A stretch of DNA of 64,000 nucleotides, from positions 1-64,000 of the forward strand of contig NZ_NSLC01000012.1 of assembly GCF_020144925.1 (NCBI RefSeq). Reading direction: 5' to 3'. The notes under the pieces are model-generated. The model had not been told where the DNA came from. It saw only the letters and a program-made list of their open reading frames with translations, and searched no databases. Made by a program: the position numbers and the translations under genes. Each line of letters starts with the position of its first letter. Within the stretch, counting starts at the first letter, position 1. This DNA comes from Afifella sp. IM 167 (lineage in GTDB: Bacteria; Pseudomonadota; Alphaproteobacteria; Rhizobiales; Afifellaceae). Shown here in pieces: positions 58,970 to 64,000 of the stretch.

Positions 58970-59227
58970 TTATGGCTGGAACTGGACGCCGACATATTCG
59001 CCGCGCCGCCAGATGATCGCCGCCTTGACGATGATCTTGTCCGATTCCAGCAAAAGCTCGAATTCCGCCGGCAGGACAGCGGGGTTGTCGACCTTGAGCT
59101 TGGCGCCGCCTTGCGACAGATCGCGCACGAGGCAGTCGATCGTGGAGTGCCTGTCGTTGAGGACGATCTTGGCCGCCTTCAGCGCACGCGCCCGATGATG
59201 GGACCGCTTTTCCTGTCCTTCCATCAT
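58970..59227 (-). CDS. PilZ domain protein
   Basis: The 85-residue protein begins EKRSHHRARALKAAKI and continues CLVRDLSQGGAKLKV, the D/NxSxxG motif of PilZ domains, and ends in VGVQFQP. PilZ proteins bind cyclic di-GMP; the arginine motif here (HHRARALK) is not a clean RxxxR, so binding is uncertain. It stands alone as a single gene between ilvC and the antiporter. Confidence 0.85.
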   Translation of the reverse strand: MMEGQEKRSHHRARALKAAKIVLNDRHSTIDCLVRDLSQGGAKLKVDNPAVLPAEFELLLESDKIIVKAAIIWRRGEYVGVQFQP

Positions 59228-59406
59228 ATAGATACCAAGTTTTCGAATGTGCGGACGCTAGCACGGCACCCGTTCACCAAGCGTAAATGGCGGTCGCCAG
59301 CTTCCGGGCAAGTTCGGCCTGCCGGAAGCGGGTTCGGGACCCGCGCGGGAATCGCAAATTCAGAAGCTGCGCTTGCCTTGCCGGCTGAAGCGGGTAGGGA
59401 AGCTTG

Positions 59407-60651
59407 ATGCTCAGCCTTTTCGACATCTCTGCGTTGCTTCTGGTCATGTCGGCCCTCTTCGGCTGGCTGAACGTGCGGTTCTTCCATCTGCCGCATACGA
59501 TCGGCATGCTGCTGATGGCGCTCGCCGCCTCGCTCGCCATCATCGCGCTCGATGCGCTGATACCCGGTTCGCATGTGCGCGAGGCCTTCGCCGGCATCGT
59601 CGGGCAGGTCGATTTCTTCGATACGCTGATGAACGGCATGCTCGCCTTCCTGCTCTTCGCGGGCGCGATGCATGTCGATTTCGGGCTTCTCAAGAGCGAG
59701 AAATGGGCCGTCGGGCTGATGGCGAGCCTCGGTGTCGTCATCTCCACGGCGATCGTCGGCACCGGCTTTTATTTCCTCGCCGGCTATCTCGGCATCGCCG
59801 TGCCGTTCACCTGGGCTCTCGTCTTCGGGGCGCTGATCAGCCCCACCGACCCGGTCGCCGTCCTGTCCCTGCTGAAATCGGTGCGTGTGCCGGAAACGCT
59901 GGAGGTGAAGATCGCCGGCGAGAGCCTCTTCAACGACGGCGTCGGCATCGTCATCTTCACCGTGCTCGTGGCGATCGCCGCCGAAGGCGGACGCATCGAG
60001 CTTCTGCATATCGGCGAAATCTTTCTCCTGGAGGCCGCCGGCGGGGCGCTCCTCGGCTTTGCGGGGGGCTGGATCGCCGTTCGCCTGATGCAGTCCATCG
60101 ACCATTACTCGGTGGAGATCCTCCTGACGCTGGCGCTCGTCACCGGCCTCTACGCGCTGGCGACCACCTTCCACATGTCCGGCCCGATCGCCGTGGTGGT
60201 GGCGGGACTGCTGGTCGGCAACCGCGGACAGCGCACGGCGATGAGCGAGGAGACGAAGACCTACCTCTTCCATTTCTGGGAGGTGATCGACGAACTCCTC
60301 AATTCCGTCCTCTTCCTGCTGATCGGGCTGGAGGTGCTCATCATCGCGATCGATCCCTCGCTCGCAGGTCTTGCCGCTGCATCCATCCCGCTTGTGCTCT
60401 TCGCCCGTTTCGTCGCGGTCTCCGTGCCGATCACGCTCTTGGAGCTGAGACGTACCTTCACCTCCGGCTCCATCCCCGTGCTCACATGGGGCGGGGTTCG
60501 CGGCGGCATTTCCGTGGCGCTCGCGCTCTCCCTGCCGGTGAGCATCGCCAAGGAGCCGATCCTCGTGGCGACCTACATGGTGGTGATTTTCTCCGTCGTC
60601 GTGCAGGGTCTCACGATCCCCGGACTGGTACGCCGGGTGGTCTTCCGCTAG
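59407..60651 (+). CDS. CPA1-type Na+/H+ antiporter
   Basis: A 414-residue polytopic protein with the ion-site motifs of NhaP/NHE-type antiporters: GALISPTDPVAVLSLLKSV, AGESLFNDGVGIVIFTVL, and TWGGVRGGISVALALSLP. The protein probably exchanges Na+ or K+ for protons. The ATG at 59407 directly follows a TTG in the same frame (59404), an alternative start; AGGGAAG lies upstream. Confidence 0.93.
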   Translation: MLSLFDISALLLVMSALFGWLNVRFFHLPHTIGMLLMALAASLAIIALDALIPGSHVREAFAGIVGQVDFFDTLMNGMLAFLLFAGAMHVDFGLLKSEKWAVGLMASLGVVISTAIVGTGFYFLAGYLGIAVPFTWALVFGALISPTDPVAVLSLLKSVRVPETLEVKIAGESLFNDGVGIVIFTVLVAIAAEGGRIELLHIGEIFLLEAAGGALLGFAGGWIAVRLMQSIDHYSVEILLTLALVTGLYALATTFHMSGPIAVVVAGLLVGNRGQRTAMSEETKTYLFHFWEVIDELLNSVLFLLIGLEVLIIAIDPSLAGLAAASIPLVLFARFVAVSVPITLLELRRTFTSGSIPVLTWGGVRGGISVALALSLPVSIAKEPILVATYMVVIFSVVVQGLTIPGLVRRVVFR

Positions 60652-60679
60652 GTCCGTTGGTTCATCGATCAGGAACGAC

Positions 60680-61579
60680 ATGCAGCGCCGTTACCGAATC
60701 TACGACGTCTTCACGGACAAGGCTCTCGCCGGAAACCAGCTCGCCGTGGTTCTCGACGCGGAAGGTCTGAGCCCGGCGCAGATGCAGGCGATCGGACGCG
60801 AGTTCAATCTTTCCGAGACCGTCTTCGTCCTGCCGGCGGACAATCCGGCCCATTCCGCGCGAATCCGCATCTTCACGCCCGCTTCCGAGCTGCCCTTCGC
60901 GGGCCACCCGACGGTGGGCGCGGCGATCTGCCTTGCCGCGGAACGCTTCGGCGAGCCCGACGGCGAGCAGGATGCCGTCGTGGTGCTGGAGGAGGGCATC
61001 GGGCCGGTGCGCTGCGGGGTGAAGCTGTGGGATCATTCCGGCTTTGCCGAGTTCGACTGCCCGAAGCTGCCGAGCGAGGTGGGCGTCGCGCCGGAGCTGG
61101 AGAGCATCGCCGCCGCCTGCGGGCTGACGCCCGGCGAGCTTCTGTTCGAGAACCACCGTCCCACGGTCTGGTCGGCCGGGCTTCCCTACCATTTCGTGCC
61201 GGTCTCCAACCGTGCCGCTCTCGGCGCGGTGGAAGCGATCGCGCCCGCCTGGGAGGAGACCTTCAGCCGCGACGGCGTCTATTTCTACTGCCGGGACCCG
61301 GAGGGGCACGAGCATCATTTCCGCGCCCGCATGCTGGCCCCGGCAGCCGGCATCCCGGAGGATCCGGCGACCGGCTCGGCGGTCGCCGCCTTCGCCGGCC
61401 CGATCCTCAAATTCGATCAGCCGACCGATGGCGACCACGCCATCCTGGTGGAGCAGGGCTACGAGATGGAGCGGCCCGCGCTGATCCGGCTCGACATCAC
61501 CGTCGGGCGCGGAGCGCTCACCAACGTGCGCATCGGCGGCGGGGCGGTGCGGGTGATGGAAGGCACGATCAACGCCTGA
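60680..61579 (+). CDS. PhzF-like isomerase/epimerase family protein
   Basis: The 299-residue protein has the PhzF-family catalytic glutamate E46 in NLSETVFVL, the substrate loop AGHPTVGAA and the second-half EDPATGSAVAAF. The fold is a duplicated diaminopimelate-epimerase-like barrel. Besides phenazine synthesis the family includes many uncharacterised members, and no phenazine genes are here, so the substrate is unknown. Confidence 0.92.
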   Translation: MQRRYRIYDVFTDKALAGNQLAVVLDAEGLSPAQMQAIGREFNLSETVFVLPADNPAHSARIRIFTPASELPFAGHPTVGAAICLAAERFGEPDGEQDAVVVLEEGIGPVRCGVKLWDHSGFAEFDCPKLPSEVGVAPELESIAAACGLTPGELLFENHRPTVWSAGLPYHFVPVSNRAALGAVEAIAPAWEETFSRDGVYFYCRDPEGHEHHFRARMLAPAAGIPEDPATGSAVAAFAGPILKFDQPTDGDHAILVEQGYEMERPALIRLDITVGRGALTNVRIGGGAVRVMEGTINA

Positions 61580-61602
61580 AGGCCGCGCCCTGACGCCGGA
61601 GA

Positions 61603-61631
61603 TTGATTTTTTAACGCCCGCCACGTAAATA
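61603..61631 (+). promoter_or_regulatory. likely promoter of the leuA leader
   Basis: TTGATT and TAAATA are separated by 17 bases in an AT-rich pocket. Transcription would start near 61638, about 26 bases before the leader peptide. Confidence 0.6.
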
Positions 61632-61663
61632 TCGCCGCCTGACGCGAGTGGAACGACCTTTCG

Positions 61664-61759
61664 ATGCTCTCAGAGCCGAACCATCGCTGCCTGGTCCTCG
61701 CCGGACGCCTCCGCGGCCCGGCACTTTCGCTCGACCTCCTTCTCCTTAGGCGCCCCTGA
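61664..61759 (+). CDS. leu leader peptide (attenuator)
   Basis: A 31-residue peptide precedes leuA. Ten residues are leucine, with CLVLAGRL and a late SLDLLLLRRP holding four leucine codons in a row (CTC CTT CTC CTT), right before the stop. Such a peptide stalls when leucyl-tRNA is scarce. The stop codon lies inside one arm of a downstream hairpin. Confidence 0.78.
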   Translation: MLSEPNHRCLVLAGRLRGPALSLDLLLLRRP

Positions 61760-61815
61760 GCGTCGACAGCCCGGGTTCCCGAAACAGGGGGCCGCTCAGG
61801 GCGGGCATTCAGGGG
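61751..61815 (+). promoter_or_regulatory. competing RNA hairpins after the leu leader stop
   Basis: CCCCTGAGCG at the leader stop (from 61753) can pair with CGCTCAGGGCG (61793-61803) or, using CCCCTGA, with TCAGGGG (61809-61815). The two pairings exclude each other. I see no following T-run, so a classical terminator is not evident in the leuA leader. Confidence 0.5.
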
Positions 61816-61884
61816 AGACGCGAACAGAGCGAAACGTTCAGCGCCTTATGAGGCCAGCCGGGTGACCGGCACGGAGAATACGAA

Positions 61885-63456
61885 ATGACCATCACCGACG
61901 AAGTACGATCAGAGGGCGACCGCGTCGTCATCTTCGACACCACCCTGCGCGACGGCGAGCAGTGCCCCGGCGCCACCATGACCTTCGAGGAGAAGCTCGA
62001 AGTCGCCGCCTTCCTCGACGCCATGGGCGTCGACATCATCGAGGCCGGTTTTCCGATCGCCTCGCCGGGCGATTTCGAGGCCGTGGCGGAAGTCGCCCGC
62101 CGCGCCAAGAACGCCGTGATCGCCGGGCTCGCCCGCGCCCAGCCGGGCGATATCGACCGGGCAGGAGAGGCGGTGCGCTTCGCGCGCCGGCCGCGCATCC
62201 ATACCTTCCTGTCCACCTCGCCGGTGCACATGAAGTTCAAGCTGCAGAAGGAGCCCGAGCAGGTCCTGCAGCTGGTCACCGATTCCGTCTCGCGGGCGCG
62301 CAACCTCGTCGACGACGTGGAATGGTCGGCCGAGGACGGCACCCGCACCGAATTCGACTTTTTGTGCCGCTGCGTGGAGGCGGCGATCCGCGCCGGCGCC
62401 GGGACGATCAACATTCCCGATACCGTCGGCTACACCACGCCGGACGAATATCGCGATCTGTTCATCCGCCTCAGGCAGGCCGTGCCGAACTCCGACCAGG
62501 CCGTCTTCTCCGTGCATTGCCACAACGATCTCGGCATGGCCGTCGCCAATTCGCTGGCGGGCGTCGCCGGCGGCTGCCGGCAGATTGAGTGCACGATCAA
62601 CGGTATCGGCGAGCGGGCCGGCAACGCGGCGCTGGAAGAGATCGTCATGGCGATCAACACGCGCCAGGACGTCCTGCCGTACCACACGGGCATCGACACC
62701 AAGATGCTGACGCGCGCGTCCAAGATCGTCTCGGCGGCGACCTCCTTCCCGGTGCAGTACAACAAGGCGATCGTCGGGCGGAACGCCTTCGCCCATGAGA
62801 GCGGCATCCATCAGGACGGGATGCTGAAACACACCCAGACCTACGAGATCATGACGCCGGATTCGGTCGGCGTGTCGAAGACCAACCTCGTCATGGGCAA
62901 GCATTCGGGCCGCAACGCCTTCCGCTCCAAGCTGAAGGAAATGGGCTACGAGCTCGGCGAGAATGCCTTCGAGGACGCCTTCAACCGGTTCAAGGCGCTC
63001 GCCGACCGCAAGAAGCACGTCTTCGACGAGGATATCGAGGCGCTGGTCGACGAGAAGCTGGCGAACGCGGCCGACCGCATCAAGCTGGAGGCGATGACCA
63101 TCATCGCCGGCACGATGGGCCCGCAGGCCGCAACGCTCACCCTCAGCGATGAGGGTGGCCAGCACCGTACCTTCCAGGCGACCGGCAACGGCCCGGTGGA
63201 TGCGGCCTTCAACGCCATCAAGGCGCTGGTACCGCATGAGGCGTCGCTGGCGCTCTACCAGGTGCATGCCGTCACCGGCGGAACGGATGCGCAGGCCGAG
63301 GTCTCGGTGCGGCTGGAGGACAAGGACGGCCGCGCCATGACCGGCCGGGCTTCCGATCCGGATACGCTGGTCGCCTCGGCGAAGGCCTATCTCGCCGCCG
63401 TCAACAAGCTGATCGCCCGCGGCGAGCGCCTCCACGCGCAGCAGGCCGCCGGCTGA
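61885..63456 (+). CDS. leuA: 2-isopropylmalate synthase
   Basis: LeuA makes 2-isopropylmalate from 2-oxoisovalerate and acetyl-CoA, the committed step to leucine. The 523 residues have the catalytic opening FDTTLRDGEQCPG, the metal-binding HCHNDLGMAVANS, GIGERAGNAALEE, HESGIHQDGMLKH, and a C-terminal leucine-binding regulatory domain (from about residue 400). GGAGAATACGAA precedes the ATG. It is under the leader described upstream. Confidence 0.96.
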   Translation: MTITDEVRSEGDRVVIFDTTLRDGEQCPGATMTFEEKLEVAAFLDAMGVDIIEAGFPIASPGDFEAVAEVARRAKNAVIAGLARAQPGDIDRAGEAVRFARRPRIHTFLSTSPVHMKFKLQKEPEQVLQLVTDSVSRARNLVDDVEWSAEDGTRTEFDFLCRCVEAAIRAGAGTINIPDTVGYTTPDEYRDLFIRLRQAVPNSDQAVFSVHCHNDLGMAVANSLAGVAGGCRQIECTINGIGERAGNAALEEIVMAINTRQDVLPYHTGIDTKMLTRASKIVSAATSFPVQYNKAIVGRNAFAHESGIHQDGMLKHTQTYEIMTPDSVGVSKTNLVMGKHSGRNAFRSKLKEMGYELGENAFEDAFNRFKALADRKKHVFDEDIEALVDEKLANAADRIKLEAMTIIAGTMGPQAATLTLSDEGGQHRTFQATGNGPVDAAFNAIKALVPHEASLALYQVHAVTGGTDAQAEVSVRLEDKDGRAMTGRASDPDTLVASAKAYLAAVNKLIARGERLHAQQAAG

Positions 63457-63461
63457 ACGGC

Positions 63462-64000
63462 GTGAAGGCGGCAGGAGAGGCGGCCCTTACGGGCGAGGCG
63501 CCGACAAAGGCCGGCGAAGGCGAAAAGAAGGGGCGCGCTTCGGCGCGCCTTGATGCGCCCGCGGCAACCGCGCCGCTGGCGCGCCTTCCATGGATCGACG
63601 TGGCGCGCGGCGTCGCGCTCGTCGCGATGGCCGTCTACCACTTCTCCTGGGACCTTGCTTTTTTTGGCTTCACCGACGCCAGGGTGGACTCCTCGCTCGG
63701 CTGGATCATCTTCGCGCGCTCCATCGCCGGCTCCTTCCTGGCGCTGGTCGGCGTCAGCCTCGTGCTGGCGCATCGCTCGGGCATCCGGCCGCGGCCTTTC
63801 GCCAAACGGCTCGCGATGGTGGCGGTGGCGGCCGGCGCGATCACGCTCGTCACGTATTTCATGTTCCCGGACGCCTACATCTTCTTCGGCATCCTGCATC
63901 AGATCGCGCTGGCGAGCCTGCTCGGGCTTTTCTTCCTGCGCCTGCCCGTGGCGGTCGTCGCCGCGGCGGCCGTGTTCTTTCTTCTCGGCGCGCACCTGTT
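63462..64000 (+). CDS. DUF1624 acyltransferase-like membrane protein (5' part)
   Basis: The gene runs off the window. From GTG 63462 a ~45-residue low-complexity stretch precedes LPWIDVARGVALVAMAVYHF, the conserved opening of DUF1624/heparan-alpha-glucosaminide N-acetyltransferase-like proteins (a membrane acyltransferase fold). Further hydrophobic segments follow (SIAGSFLALVGVSLVLAH; FFGILHQIALASLLGLFFL). The start is uncertain: no ATG, GTG or TTG lies between the extension and the conserved region. Confidence 0.8.
   Translation, partial: MKAAGEAALTGEAPTKAGEGEKKGRASARLDAPAATAPLARLPWIDVARGVALVAMAVYHFSWDLAFFGFTDARVDSSLGWIIFARSIAGSFLALVGVSLVLAHRSGIRPRPFAKRLAMVAVAAGAITLVTYFMFPDAYIFFGILHQIALASLLGLFFLRLPVAVVAAAAVFFLLGAHL
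63532..63549 (+). repeat. GC-rich hairpin inside the start region of the DUF1624 gene
   Basis: GGCGCGC-TTCG-GCGCGCC is a perfect 7-bp stem with TTCG loop, followed by only TT, 76 bases after leuA. It looks like a weak terminator for leuA yet lies inside the apparent coding extension of the next gene. Confidence 0.45.

Overview
The window is a high-GC, gene-dense piece of an alphaproteobacterial chromosome, most likely from the order Hyphomicrobiales (Rhizobiales); the family cannot be fixed from sequence alone. Evidence for this placement: the order ftsW-murG-murC-murB-ddl-ftsQ-ftsA-ftsZ-lpxC-bamD-recN-ligA; a long-linker FtsZ; an alphaproteobacterial SspB; a circularly permuted two-piece tmRNA gene encoding the tag ANDNYAEARLAA; and hflK-hflC-DUF2065-degP downstream of thyA-folA. 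I see no rRNA, tRNA, insertion sequence, prophage or CRISPR array. It reads as core chromosome with a few accessory genes.

Layout. 1-15.1 kb: the cell-division and envelope cluster, all on the + strand, with murG to ftsA joined by ATGA/TTGA-type stop-start overlaps (murB to ddl is the one gap), a strong terminator after ftsZ, then lpxC, bamD, recN and ligA. 15.2-19.9 kb: an AzlCD amino-acid exporter pair, two small DUF1127 proteins, a LysR regulator and an aminopeptidase P. 19.9-26.5 kb (- strand): prmA, a cation/proton antiporter with a TrkA-like C-terminus, a FAD monooxygenase and a UvrD/PcrA helicase. 26.7-34.1 kb: a secreted alpha/beta hydrolase, a GFA-type zinc protein, a YjlB-like cupin, a secreted PRC-barrel protein, a ClC channel with CBS domains, a hot-dog thioesterase and a D-lactate/glycolate-type FAD dehydrogenase. 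34.1-38.0 kb: one very large AsmA-family protein.

38.0-41.9 kb (- strand) is a compact run: ssrA (tmRNA), sspB, fumC, DUF4169, a secreted Pro-rich protein and a ribbon-helix-helix protein. The RNA that tags stalled proteins therefore lies directly upstream of the adaptor that delivers tagged proteins to ClpXP. 42.2-47.8 kb: thyA-folA, then hflK-hflC-DUF2065-degP (membrane and periplasmic protein quality control). 47.7-52.1 kb: serB-GNAT facing miaA, with overlapping start codons, and a CHASE3 histidine kinase divergent from a single-domain response regulator. A family-17-like glycosyltransferase follows on the - strand.

53.1-64.0 kb is rich in branched-chain amino acid metabolism: ilvI-ilvN, a LysE exporter, ilvC and leuA, with a RecD-like helicase, a PilZ protein, a CPA1 antiporter and a PhzF-like enzyme between them. 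Two leader peptides not expected from standard gene calling were read by eye. A 17-codon Leu/Ile/Val-bearing peptide followed by an intrinsic terminator precedes ilvI. A 31-codon leucine-rich peptide (10 Leu, four in a row) precedes leuA. Both suggest ribosome-dependent attenuation. The window ends inside a DUF1624 (acetyltransferase-like) membrane protein.

Most of the content is conserved and ordinary. The most interesting points are the ssrA-sspB arrangement, the two leaders, several perfect palindromes in front of genes and some unusual start-codon arrangements.
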